Assembly: GCA_946562005.1 (NCBI GenBank)
Contig: CAMNVD010000038.1
Coordinates: 1 to 9,500 of the forward strand
Source of the DNA: an uncultured Clostridia bacterium
GTDB lineage: Bacteria > Bacillota > Dehalobacteriia > UBA4068 > JAAVYR01
Length of the DNA stretch: 9,500 nucleotides
Reading direction: 5' to 3'
Below, piece after piece: positions 1 through 6,412 of the stretch; positions within the stretch are counted from its first letter, which is position 1, and every line of letters begins with the position of its first letter. The notes below the pieces were generated by a model that saw nothing but the letters and a program-made list of their open reading frames with translations, was not told the DNA's origin and made no database searches. Position numbers and translations under genes: made by a program.

Positions 1-1160
1 GAAACTTCTTCCTTCTAGGGGCGAGCTTGTTTTTCTATGCTTGGGGAGAGCCAGTGTTTGTCTGGCTGATGGTTGCCTCTATCTGCTGGAATTATCTGAT
101 AGGACGGATGTTAGGCCACTACCAAAAATTACAAGCTAGCAAAAGAGAAAGAATTTGGCTATGCCTAGGCGTTTTAGGAAATCTCAGTTGCTTATTTTTA
201 TTTAAATATACTGGTTTTATTATAGAAAATATTAATGCTCTTTCTGGTTGGTCTTGGACGGTTCCTGCACTGTATCTGCCGGTGGGGATTTCCTTTTTTA
301 CATTTCAGGCGTTGTCGTATTTAGTCGATGTTTATCGTCGGCAAGTGCTCGTTCAGGAGCGAATCATTGATTTAGGGTTGTATATTGCTTTTTTTCCTCA
401 GTTGGTAGCAGGGCCCATTGTGCGTTATCAATCAGTTGCTGCGCAGATAAAAATGAGGCAGGAAAATGGGACTGATTTTTGTATGGGCTTTACTCGTTTC
501 CTTTGTGGGCTGGGAAAGAAAGTGTTGATTGCTAATGAGGTGGCGGTGGTCGCTGATAAGGCTTTTCATATGCCTACTACAGAGCTAACGGTGGGCTTTG
601 CCTGGTTGGGGGCAGTAGCCTATAGTTTGCAAATTTTCTTTGACTTTTCTGGTTATTCCGATATGGCTATAGGTTTAGGGAAAATGTTTGGTTTTTCCTT
701 TGTGGAGAATTTTCGTTTTCCCTATATGGCGTCATCTGTGACGGATTTTTGGCGGCGGTGGCATATTTCCCTTAGCAGTTGGTTTCGGGATTATGTCTAT
801 ATTCCTTTGGGCGGTAGTAGGGTCCATCCGTTGCGTTGTTATTTTAACTTGTGGCTCGTTTGGCTCTGTACTGGTATTTGGCATGGAGCAGATTGGTCTT
901 TTCTTCTCTGGGGGATGTGGCATTTTGCTTTTTTGTTGCTAGAGAAGGTTTTCCATATGGAGCAAAAAGTCCCAGCGGTGTTTTGCCATCTTGGTACTTT
1001 ATTGGTGGTGTTGGTGGGCTGGGTGTTTTTTAGAGCTGTGAATATAGAGAGTAGCATCTCCTACTTACAGACTATGCTTGGTTTTGCTGTTTCTCATTGC
1101 TATTGGGTCAAATTATTTATTGTGGTCTGGTATGTCATGGGGAAAAATCCTATCTCTTAG
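1..1160 (+). CDS. MBOAT-family O-acyltransferase (AlgI/PatA-like), 5' end outside window, C-terminus short
   Basis: A multi-pass inner-membrane acyltransferase that passes acetyl (or another acyl) groups across the membrane for O-acylation of an extracellular or wall polysaccharide. The frame is open back to base 3 and reads a typical MBOAT helix (FFLLGASLFFYAWGEP), so the true start lies upstream; a TTG at 27 is only an internal codon. Numbering from 27, the conserved family motifs are FWRRWHIS with His246, followed by YIPLGGSR, and TGIWHG with His286, the presumed active-site histidine. Hydrophobic helices continue through GWVFFRA and SYLQTMLGF. After that the protein ends within about 30 residues at TAG 1158-1160. 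The usual final helices and the YNPFIYFRF-like ending of AlgI-type proteins are absent. It overlaps the following DHHW gene by 83 bases if that gene starts at 1078. Family assignment is very secure; the polymer acylated is unknown. Confidence 0.93.
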   Translation, partial: NFFLLGASLFFYAWGEPVFVWLMVASICWNYLIGRMLGHYQKLQASKRERIWLCLGVLGNLSCLFLFKYTGFIIENINALSGWSWTVPALYLPVGISFFTFQALSYLVDVYRRQVLVQERIIDLGLYIAFFPQLVAGPIVRYQSVAAQIKMRQENGTDFCMGFTRFLCGLGKKVLIANEVAVVADKAFHMPTTELTVGFAWLGAVAYSLQIFFDFSGYSDMAIGLGKMFGFSFVENFRFPYMASSVTDFWRRWHISLSSWFRDYVYIPLGGSRVHPLRCYFNLWLVWLCTGIWHGADWSFLLWGMWHFAFLLLEKVFHMEQKVPAVFCHLGTLLVVLVGWVFFRAVNIESSISYLQTMLGFAVSHCYWVKLFIVVWYVMGKNPIS

Positions 1161-2217
1161 CTGGGTAGGGGATAATGACTCTTTTAACGATGTGCTCTTT
1201 GGTAAACAGCAACTGGTTTCTTTGAATGGCGGTTGGCACCATTTATTGCGCACTACTGTCATTCGGGATGCAGATGTAAACCAAATAGTAATAAAGACCC
1301 AGGATGGTAGTATTACCTCCATGGTGTGGGAATATGATATGACAGAACCAGCTGAATGCGTTGCTGACTTTGCTCAGTGGTTGACAGCAAAAGATATTGA
1401 TTTCTGTTATATCCAAGCGCCGTATAAAATCTTACCGGGCTATACCAAGGTGCCTGTGGGGATTACGGATTATTCAAATGAAAATGCCAATCAGCTGCTT
1501 TCCCTTTTAGCGGAAAAAAAAGTGGATTATATAGATTTAAGAAGGGAAATCCAAAAAGAAGATAAAGATAGAAAAGGTCTTTTTTATCGTACTGACCATC
1601 ATTGGCAGACAAAAACTGCCTTTTGGGCTTATAGCAAAATCGGTAGTATGCTGGTAGAACAATATGGCTGGAAAATTCCAGCGCAGATGTTAAGTCTGGA
1701 GGATGGCTATGATATTACTTCTTATCCGCATAGCTTCTTAGGTTCTCAAGGAAAACGGGTCGGAAGGCTTTATATCGGAGTGGACCAATATGATTACATT
1801 GCACCTGTTTTTGATACAGATTTTGCTGTAACCATTATGAAAGCAGATGGTTCTGTGCGGGCGCAGTCGGGGAGCTTTACTGAGGCCTTCGTGTATGAGC
1901 CTCTTTTATCTAATACTGCGGATGTGGAAAGCAATAAATATGCCTGTTACTTCGGGGGCGATTATCCTGAGGTAGTGATAAAAAATAATTTAGCCCCAAA
2001 TGATAAGAAAGTTCTCATTATTAAGGATTCCTTTGCCCTTCCTTTTACTGCCTTTCTTGCCAATAGCTGTGAGGAAATTCATATGCTAGACTTACGCTAT
2101 TTTACTGGGGCAGTGGAGGATTACATCAACACATATGAGCCGGATATGGTGCTGATGTTATATAACCCTTCTTCTTTTGGCAGTAAGCAAATGTTTCAAA
2201 TCCTATCAGAATCCTAA
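1078..2217 (+). CDS. DHHW / AlgX-AlgJ-like SGNH-type O-acetyltransferase partner protein
   Basis: Extracytoplasmic partner of the MBOAT protein; such proteins are thought to complete acetyl transfer to the polysaccharide outside the membrane. The N-terminus is one hydrophobic anchor (VLLFLIAIGSNYLLW). The soluble domain carries the AlgX/DHHW signatures: VSLNGGW near residue 49, IQAPYKI, TDHHW with Asp173 and His175 as the probable catalytic Asp/His, and KDSF with Ser318 as the probable nucleophile (numbered from TTG 1078). All three are intact. The start is uncertain: TTG 1078 keeps the anchor but has no Shine-Dalgarno sequence, and ATG 1132 would remove it. The frame is open upstream to a stop at 1045-1047. 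The gene lies inside the 3' end of the MBOAT gene in another frame, so translational coupling or a deletion junction is likely. Its TAA overlaps the pdxR stop codon on the other strand by 4 bases. Confidence 0.85.
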   Translation: MVLLFLIAIGSNYLLWSGMSWGKILSLSWVGDNDSFNDVLFGKQQLVSLNGGWHHLLRTTVIRDADVNQIVIKTQDGSITSMVWEYDMTEPAECVADFAQWLTAKDIDFCYIQAPYKILPGYTKVPVGITDYSNENANQLLSLLAEKKVDYIDLRREIQKEDKDRKGLFYRTDHHWQTKTAFWAYSKIGSMLVEQYGWKIPAQMLSLEDGYDITSYPHSFLGSQGKRVGRLYIGVDQYDYIAPVFDTDFAVTIMKADGSVRAQSGSFTEAFVYEPLLSNTADVESNKYACYFGGDYPEVVIKNNLAPNDKKVLIIKDSFALPFTAFLANSCEEIHMLDLRYFTGAVEDYINTYEPDMVLMLYNPSSFGSKQMFQILSES

Positions 2218-3662
2218 TCCGTTTGTTTGTTGGCTGCCTGCTGCCAAGTATCTAATAGCAGTTTTATGCCTTGGCGGATTTTTTCCGAGGAGAGGCCGCT
2301 ATAGCCTAAGACTAGGGTGTTTTCCGGCATATGGAGTACGCTCTCATGGTAATAAGAGGAGAGACCTGTTAGATAAATTCCTGTTTGAAGGGCAGCATTT
2401 ACCAGCTGCTCTTCTTCTATGCCTATATGCACTTGTAGTAGCAGATGCAGACCAGTATCCTCTCCGATGATGCGGATATGGTCTTGTAAAGGATGATTTT
2501 TTATGGATTGAAGAACGGCGTCTCGTTGGTGTTTATAAATCCGTTTCATTTTATTGATATGTTGTTCAAAGTGGCCTCGAGCCATAAACATGGCTAGTGC
2601 TTTCTGCTCAAAGCTGGGCACAGTCGAGGCGTATCCGGCAAAACGCTGATGAAAGACGGTCATCAGATGTTTCGGCAGTACCATATAGCTAATGCGTAAA
2701 GAAGGCGCTAGGCTCTTGGTGAAGGTATTGAGGTAGATAACCTTTTCATAGCAGTCTAGACTTTCCAGCGCAGGGATAGGTTTGCCGGCGAAGCGGAATT
2801 CACTGTCATAGTCGTCCTCGATGATATAGCGGCCTTCTTTTTCATTAGCCCAGTTTAGTAGCTGCATACGCAGTTGGATAGGCATCACATAACCTAAAGG
2901 GAAATGGTGAGACGGTGTAATATGCAAAATATTTGCTGAAGAACGAGCAAGGCTTGTCAAATCTAAGCCTTGCAAGGTGGTAGTAATATACTCGATGGAT
3001 AAATTATGGTTTTGGAAAATTTGTTGTATTTTTTTATAACCGGGGTTTTCAATGGCAAAGGTATGGTTTGTTCCCAGTAATTGGATGAGCAGGGAGAGTA
3101 AATATTCAGATCCAGCACCGACAACGATTTGTTCTGGGACGACCTGAATCCCTCGATATGCATAGAGGTACCGGGCGATTTCTTCTCGCAGCTGAAAATC
3201 TCCTAAAAAAGGCAGAGGCTTTAATAAATTCTTCCGGTTTTCAGAGAGAATGGTTCGAAGAATCTTGCTCCAGGTATCAAAAGGAAAATCTTCAGTATTG
3301 ACAATATTGGTCCGAAAATCATATAGATAGTTTTTTGGAGGATTTATTTGCTTCTGCTGCTCTTTTTTAGATGATAAATCATTTTTATCCTGAGGCCTTT
3401 CTTGTAAAGGCAAAAGACCGGTTATTTCCTCTACAAAAAAACCTCGTTTCGGAAGTGCTGTGATATAGCCTTCTGCCTGTAGTTGCCCATAGGCTGTTTC
3501 TACTGTGTTTTGACTGATTTTTAGGTGAGCGGCCAGCTTTCTTTTGGATGGTAGCCGTTGACCGGGGTATAGCCTGCCGCTGATGATTTCTGCTTTGATG
3601 TATTGATAGAGTTGGTCATAAAGAGAATCCTTTCCTTTTTTATCTAGCATAAACGTAAACAT
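2214..3662 (-). CDS. pdxR: PdxR, MocR-type transcriptional regulator of PLP synthesis
   Basis: A 482-residue MocR-subfamily GntR regulator. Residues about 11-78 form the winged helix-turn-helix (LYDQLYQYIKAEIISGRLYPG, SKRKLAAHLKISQNTV, ending GFFV). A charged linker of about 50 residues rich in K, Q and D follows, then a fold-type I aminotransferase-like domain from about 130 to the end. That domain keeps the PLP residues: GAGSEYLL in the phosphate-binding part, Asp283 in DDYD contacting the pyridine nitrogen, and Lys316 in TFTKSLAPSLR forming the internal aldimine. The 33-residue Asp-Lys spacing equals that of GabR. PdxR proteins of other Gram-positive bacteria bind PLP and regulate a divergent pdxST operon; the same layout here makes PdxR far more likely than GabR. 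The start is ATG 3662-3660, with GGAGGT at 3673-3668 spaced 5 bases. The gene converges on the DHHW gene. Confidence 0.93.
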   Translation of the reverse strand: MFTFMLDKKGKDSLYDQLYQYIKAEIISGRLYPGQRLPSKRKLAAHLKISQNTVETAYGQLQAEGYITALPKRGFFVEEITGLLPLQERPQDKNDLSSKKEQQKQINPPKNYLYDFRTNIVNTEDFPFDTWSKILRTILSENRKNLLKPLPFLGDFQLREEIARYLYAYRGIQVVPEQIVVGAGSEYLLSLLIQLLGTNHTFAIENPGYKKIQQIFQNHNLSIEYITTTLQGLDLTSLARSSANILHITPSHHFPLGYVMPIQLRMQLLNWANEKEGRYIIEDDYDSEFRFAGKPIPALESLDCYEKVIYLNTFTKSLAPSLRISYMVLPKHLMTVFHQRFAGYASTVPSFEQKALAMFMARGHFEQHINKMKRIYKHQRDAVLQSIKNHPLQDHIRIIGEDTGLHLLLQVHIGIEEEQLVNAALQTGIYLTGLSSYYHESVLHMPENTLVLGYSGLSSEKIRQGIKLLLDTWQQAANKQTD

Positions 3663-3667
3663 AGGTT

Positions 3668-3673
3668 ACCTCC
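3668..3673 (-). promoter_or_regulatory. Ribosome binding site of pdxR
   Basis: GGAGGT on the minus strand, 5 bases before ATG 3662-3660, fixing the pdxR start over the second Met at codon 5. Confidence 0.8.
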
Positions 3674-3690
3674 GTATATAGAAAACACCT

Positions 3691-3744
3691 CAAACTGACC
3701 TGGTGAAATTTGTGAAATCTGATAGTTGAAATCATATCAGTTTG
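3691..3744. promoter_or_regulatory. Probable PdxR operator between pdxR and pdxS
   Basis: A perfect 8-base inverted repeat, CAAACTGA at 3691-3698 and TCAGTTTG at 3737-3744, has arm centres 46 bases apart. Between the arms the hexamer TGAAAT occurs three times in the same orientation (3704, 3713 and 3727), the first two within GTGAAAT copies exactly 9 bases apart. The right arm sits in the spacer between the -35 and -10 of the proposed pdxS promoter. Paired, spaced sites fit a dimeric MocR regulator, but the link to PdxR is inferred from position. Confidence 0.55.
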
Positions 3745-3756
3745 GTTTAATATAAT
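3726..3756 (+). promoter_or_regulatory. Proposed sigma-A promoter of pdxST
   Basis: A perfect -10 TATAAT at 3751-3756 is preceded by TTGAAA at 3726-3731 with a 19-base spacer. The over-long spacer is expected to weaken the promoter without help, which would suit an activated promoter. The predicted start is near 3763, giving a leader of about 40 bases. Confidence 0.65.
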
Positions 3757-3787
3757 ACATAAATTATTTTCCTGTCAAGGAAAGATT

Positions 3788-3794
3788 AGGAGGT
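3788..3794 (+). promoter_or_regulatory. Ribosome binding site deciding the pdxS start
   Basis: AGGAGGT lies only 2 bases before ATG 3797 but 8 bases before ATG 3803, so the second ATG is the likely start. It also gives the N-terminus usual for PdxS. Confidence 0.8.
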
Positions 3795-3802
3795 AAATGG
3801 AC

Positions 3803-4678
3803 ATGAACAACGATAGATATGAACTAAATAAAAACTTGGCCCAGATGTTAAAGGGCGGTGTGATCATGGATGTGACTACACCGGAGCAGGCAAAAATCGC
3901 AGAAAGCGCTGGCGCCTGTGCTGTCATGGCATTGGAGCGGATTCCTGCTGATATCCGGGCGGCAGGGGGCGTCTCTCGCATGAGCGATCCGAAAATGATT
4001 CGTGGTATTCAGGAGGCTGTCTCCATTCCGGTTATGGCTAAGGTGCGCATTGGCCATTTTGTAGAGGCCCAGATTTTAGAGGCCATAGAAATTGATTATA
4101 TTGATGAAAGCGAAGTGTTGTCACCTGCTGATGACCGTCTACATATTGATAAGACGAAATTTGCAGTGCCTTTTGTCTGTGGGGCGAAAGATTTAGGGGA
4201 AGCGTTGCGCCGTATTGCAGAAGGTGCCGCCATGATACGTACCAAGGGGGAGCCGGGCACCGGAGATATTATTCAGGCTGTTCGCCATATGCGGATGATT
4301 ACTGGAGAAATGGCTCGTCTCCAGGCTTTGCCAGAAGAGGAGCTATATAATGCTGCAAAAGAATTAGCGGCTCCTTATGACCTGGTGAAGTACGTTCACG
4401 ACCATGGAAAGCTGCCGGTGGTAAATTTCGCTGCTGGTGGGTTGGCGACACCTGCTGACGCTGCACTTATGATGCAGCTAGGAGCGGAGGGAGTGTTTGT
4501 CGGTTCTGGTATTTTCAAATCGGGCAATCCAGAAAAACGAGCGGCTGCTATCGTCCAGGCAGTCACCAACTATAATGACTCGCAAATCCTTGCCAAACTC
4601 TCGGAGGGGCTAGGTGAGGCTATGGTGGGCATTAATGAACAAGAAATCCAGTTGCTTATGGCAGAACGGGGAAAATAA
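3803..4678 (+). CDS. pdxS: Pyridoxal 5'-phosphate synthase subunit PdxS (synthase)
   Basis: The synthase subunit of the deoxyxylulose-phosphate-independent vitamin B6 pathway. It condenses ribose 5-phosphate, glyceraldehyde 3-phosphate and ammonia supplied by PdxT to form PLP, as a cytoplasmic dodecamer decorated with PdxT. At 291 residues it has the normal length and is a complete TIM barrel. Key residues from the chosen start are Asp23 in GGVIMDVT, Lys80 in VMAKVRIGH (forming the ribose 5-phosphate imine) and Lys148 in MIRTKGEPGTG (the second, swinging-arm lysine). The phosphate-binding glycine motifs NFAAGGLATPADAA and GVFVGSGIF are present. ATG 3797 would add two residues but sits too close to the AGGAGGT. 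pdxT follows after one base, so the two are clearly one operon, probably controlled by the divergent pdxR product. Confidence 0.98.
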   Translation: MNNDRYELNKNLAQMLKGGVIMDVTTPEQAKIAESAGACAVMALERIPADIRAAGGVSRMSDPKMIRGIQEAVSIPVMAKVRIGHFVEAQILEAIEIDYIDESEVLSPADDRLHIDKTKFAVPFVCGAKDLGEALRRIAEGAAMIRTKGEPGTGDIIQAVRHMRMITGEMARLQALPEEELYNAAKELAAPYDLVKYVHDHGKLPVVNFAAGGLATPADAALMMQLGAEGVFVGSGIFKSGNPEKRAAAIVQAVTNYNDSQILAKLSEGLGEAMVGINEQEIQLLMAERGK

Positions 4679-4679
4679 G

Positions 4680-5258
4680 ATGAATATTGGTGTCCTTGCA
4701 GTGCAAGGGGCTTTTATCGAGCATGAACGCTGTTTGCAGCAGTTAGGTGTGACTGTATCTGAAATCCGTAAACAGGAAGATCTATGGCAGCATACCTTTG
4801 ACGGAATCATCTTACCAGGAGGGGAAAGCACCGTCATGGGAAAGCTTATCCGGGACTTGGGATTATATGAACCAATGCTAATGTTGATAAAAAATGGACT
4901 GCCGGTCTTTGGTACTTGTGCAGGGTTGTTGTTATTGGCGCAGCAAATAGATGGCGGAGTGGGGAGTCATTTTGCTTGTATGGATATTGCAGTAAAGCGA
5001 AATGCCTATGGCCGGCAGCTGGGCAGCTTTACGATTCAGCAAGAGATGAAGGGACTTGGCGTTATTCCTATGGTGTTTATCCGGGCGCCGTATATAGAAA
5101 CAGTTGGTAAAAAGGTGCCGGTGTTGGCAGAAGTGGATGGTAAGATTGTGGCGGCTAGGGAGGATAATATGCTGGTGACAGCATTTCATCCAGAGGTGAC
5201 AGCGGATTTATCTGTTCATCGGTATTTTTTAGGTATGGTAAGAAATCATAGTTTATGA
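4680..5258 (+). CDS. pdxT: Pyridoxal 5'-phosphate synthase subunit PdxT (glutaminase)
   Basis: The glutaminase subunit of PLP synthase. It hydrolyses glutamine and channels the ammonia into the PdxS barrel. The 192-residue protein is a complete class I (triad) glutamine amidotransferase. It has the PGGEST glycine motif at 46-51, the nucleophile Cys80 in FGTCAGLLLL, and His170 with Glu172 in AFHPEV near the end. The start at ATG 4680 gives the family-typical MNIGVLAVQGAF. A longer in-frame reading from 4614 would run inside pdxS and lacks support. The start lies one base after the pdxS stop with only a weak GGGG at 4668-4671, so translational coupling to pdxS is likely. No plus-strand terminator with a clear T-run follows. 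Confidence 0.98.
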   Translation: MNIGVLAVQGAFIEHERCLQQLGVTVSEIRKQEDLWQHTFDGIILPGGESTVMGKLIRDLGLYEPMLMLIKNGLPVFGTCAGLLLLAQQIDGGVGSHFACMDIAVKRNAYGRQLGSFTIQQEMKGLGVIPMVFIRAPYIETVGKKVPVLAEVDGKIVAAREDNMLVTAFHPEVTADLSVHRYFLGMVRNHSL

Positions 5259-5264
5259 CGCACT

Positions 5265-5326
5265 GTCATTCTGAGGAATGAAATGCCGAAGAATCTATTA
5301 GACCCTTCGGCTATGGTCAGGGTGAC
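5265..5326. repeat. Imperfect palindromic dispersed-repeat-like element after pdxT
   Basis: The outer arms GTCATTCTGA (5265-5274) and TCAGGGTGAC (5317-5326) pair with G-U wobbles. The inner arms GCCGAAG (5285-5291) and CTTCGGC (5305-5311) pair perfectly around a 13-base loop. ATTCTGA followed by GAAGAATCT resembles a family of dispersed palindromes found in many bacterial genomes. No T-run follows, so it is not a standard terminator, although the folded RNA could protect the pdxST 3' end. Membership of a genome-wide family cannot be shown from one window. Confidence 0.6.
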
Positions 5327-5362
5327 GAATAGGTGGGCAATAAAGGAACTTCTTTATAAATT

Positions 5363-5399
5363 ATTCTGAATGTCGGTGAAGAATTTTTCTTGGCGACAT
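5363..5399. repeat. Second, degenerate copy of the ATTCTGA...GAAGAAT element
   Basis: ATTCTGA at 5363-5369 is followed 8 bases later by GAAGAATTT, the same arrangement as in the 5265-5326 element but with a shorter spacer. It can fold on its own through ATGTCG (5370-5375) with CGACAT (5394-5399) and AAGA (5379-5382) with TCTT (5388-5391). Confidence 0.4.
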
Positions 5400-5400
5400 A

Positions 5401-5430
5401 TAAAAAGGAGCGTTTTAATAAACGCTCCTT
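5401..5430 (-). terminator. Rho-independent terminator of the ruvX-DUF1292 unit
   Basis: A perfect 11-base-pair stem, AAGGAGCGTTT (5405-5415) with AAACGCTCCTT (5420-5430), has a TAAT loop. Read on the minus strand the stem runs into TTTTTATAT, about 50 bases past the DUF1292 stop codon. On the plus strand only two T residues follow the GC part, so it would stop pdxST transcripts only weakly. Confidence 0.88.
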
Positions 5431-5480
5431 AAGTGTATACAGAACTATAAACTTATTTTATTAGTAGAGGAAACGGGTGC

Positions 5481-5774
5481 TTAGTTGTCTTCCTCTTCAT
5501 CGTCCAAGTCGTCATATTCTTCTACTAATTTATCATAGGCTTCGGTAACCCGTTCCCATTCGTCGTCATCTTCAATATCAGAGAAGAGTTCTTCGCCATT
5601 ATCATCTAAAGCATATTTCATAACAACTACTTCATCTTCTGCGCAATCTTCATTTAATGGGAAAAGTACAGCATATTTATTGTCTTCAATTTCAAAAATA
5701 TCTAACAGGTCAAAGCTGTGTTCGGTTCCTTCTTCATCTACTAATACCAATACATTTTCATTTGCTTCACTCAT
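5481..5774 (-). CDS. DUF1292 protein (YrzB-like), small acidic protein
   Basis: A 97-residue cytoplasmic protein of the DUF1292 family, function unknown. It begins with a VLVLVDEEGTEHSFDLLDIFEIEDNKYAVLFPL core typical of the family (a beta-rich block) and ends in a strongly acidic tail (YDDLDDEEEDN). I count 39 Asp/Glu against 4 Lys/Arg. The start is ATG 5774-5772, with an AAGGGGTG-type ribosome binding site a few bases upstream. It lies 81 bases downstream of ruvX on the same strand and is followed by a strong terminator, so the two are probably co-transcribed. In Bacillus subtilis the homologue yrzB also follows yrrK (ruvX). The stable association with RuvX suggests a linked role, but none is established here. 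Confidence 0.9.
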   Translation of the reverse strand: MSEANENVLVLVDEEGTEHSFDLLDIFEIEDNKYAVLFPLNEDCAEDEVVVMKYALDDNGEELFSDIEDDDEWERVTEAYDKLVEEYDDLDDEEEDN

Positions 5775-5855
5775 AATGCCACCCCTTCTGTTTTCTTATT
5801 GTCATTGTATGCCTGTTTCCTAGTTTTGTCAATGATTGACCGATTTATGCTTGAT

Positions 5856-6278
5856 TTATCGTTGTTTATTTTGGTGTCCGTCCAAATAGCCCTGGAGGAT
5901 AAATACTGCTGCCATTTTATCAATGACTTCCTTTCGTTTTGCTCGGGAAACATCACCCTCTAAGAGGGTGCGTGTAGCGGCGATAGTAGAAAGCCGCTCG
6001 TCCCATTTGATGATTTCTAGTCCTGTTTCTTTTACGATTTCAGCGGATAATGATTCTACTCGTTCGGCAGATGGGCCTGTTGTTCCGTTCATATTTAAGG
6101 GCCAACCTACTACGATTTGTTCTACTTCATATTCTTTGATGATTTTTTTCAGTTCAGCTAAGTCATAGGCAAGAGATTTACGGTGAATCGTTGTCACGCC
6201 TTGTGCTGTCCAACCTAGCATATCGCTAACAGCTACACCGATTGTCCGCTCGCCAATATCTAACCCCATAATGCGCAT
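5856..6278 (-). CDS. ruvX: RuvX/YqgF-family putative pre-16S rRNA nuclease / Holliday junction resolvase-like protein
   Basis: A 140-residue RNase H-fold protein of the YqgF family. Members are implicated in pre-16S rRNA 5'-end processing and were earlier proposed as Holliday junction resolvases. The first strand MRIMGLDIGERTIGVAVSD holds the probable catalytic Asp7. Further conserved motifs are IVVGWPLNMNG, WDERLSTIAA (acidic Glu) and the C-terminal KMAAVFILQGYLD, also with an Asp. The length is normal. I chose ATG 6278-6276 because AAAGG lies 8 bases upstream; the TTG two codons earlier would be too close to that site. It is divergent from the VanW gene and heads the ruvX-DUF1292 unit. The IreB (DUF965) gene that often precedes it in Bacillota is not present upstream. 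Confidence 0.95.
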   Translation of the reverse strand: MRIMGLDIGERTIGVAVSDMLGWTAQGVTTIHRKSLAYDLAELKKIIKEYEVEQIVVGWPLNMNGTTGPSAERVESLSAEIVKETGLEIIKWDERLSTIAATRTLLEGDVSRAKRKEVIDKMAAVFILQGYLDGHQNKQR

Positions 6279-6305
6279 AATCAATGCCTTTCTTTTTTTG
6301 ATTTT

Positions 6306-6335
6306 ATTATAACGTGTGCCTCCTTGTTATGGCAA
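6306..6335 (-). promoter_or_regulatory. Proposed sigma-A promoter of ruvX
   Basis: On the minus strand TTGCCA (6335-6330) and TATAAT (6311-6306) are separated by 18 bases, a 5/6 match and a perfect match to the consensus. Transcription would start near 6299, leaving a leader of about 20 bases before ATG 6278. Confidence 0.72.
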
Positions 6336-6412
6336 GCCTAGTTCTTTTTCTCTTTGTTTTGTGTTTCATAGAAAGAGGCGTGATTGCATAGCTTTATTAG
6401 AGATGGTTATTT

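Noticed and set aside
2229..2246. TTGGC/GCCAA inverted repeat just after the DHHW stop as a terminator
   Set aside because: The stem is only 5 base pairs, the loop is 8 bases, and no T-run follows on either strand; it is also part of pdxR coding sequence.
2177..2470. 97-codon plus-strand open frame overlapping the end of the DHHW gene and antisense to pdxR
   Set aside because: It lies opposite well-conserved pdxR coding sequence, has no recognisable domain or ribosome binding site, and its composition is that of an antisense shadow.
3674..3681. TATATA-like sequence near the pdxR start as a -10 element
   Set aside because: It adjoins the ribosome binding site, so a transcript starting from it would lack that site. 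A weaker TATGAT candidate (3736-3731, minus strand) has no good -35.
3797..3802. ATG 3797 as the pdxS start
   Set aside because: It is only 2 bases from the AGGAGGT; ATG 3803 has proper spacing and gives the usual PdxS N-terminus.
4614..4679. Upstream in-frame extension of pdxT
   Set aside because: These codons lie within the pdxS 3' end in another frame; family-typical PdxT begins at the ATG at 4680.
5771..5956. 61-codon minus-strand open frame between ruvX and the DUF1292 gene
   Set aside because: It overlaps the conserved C-terminus of RuvX in another frame and its own end runs into the DUF1292 start; no family resemblance.
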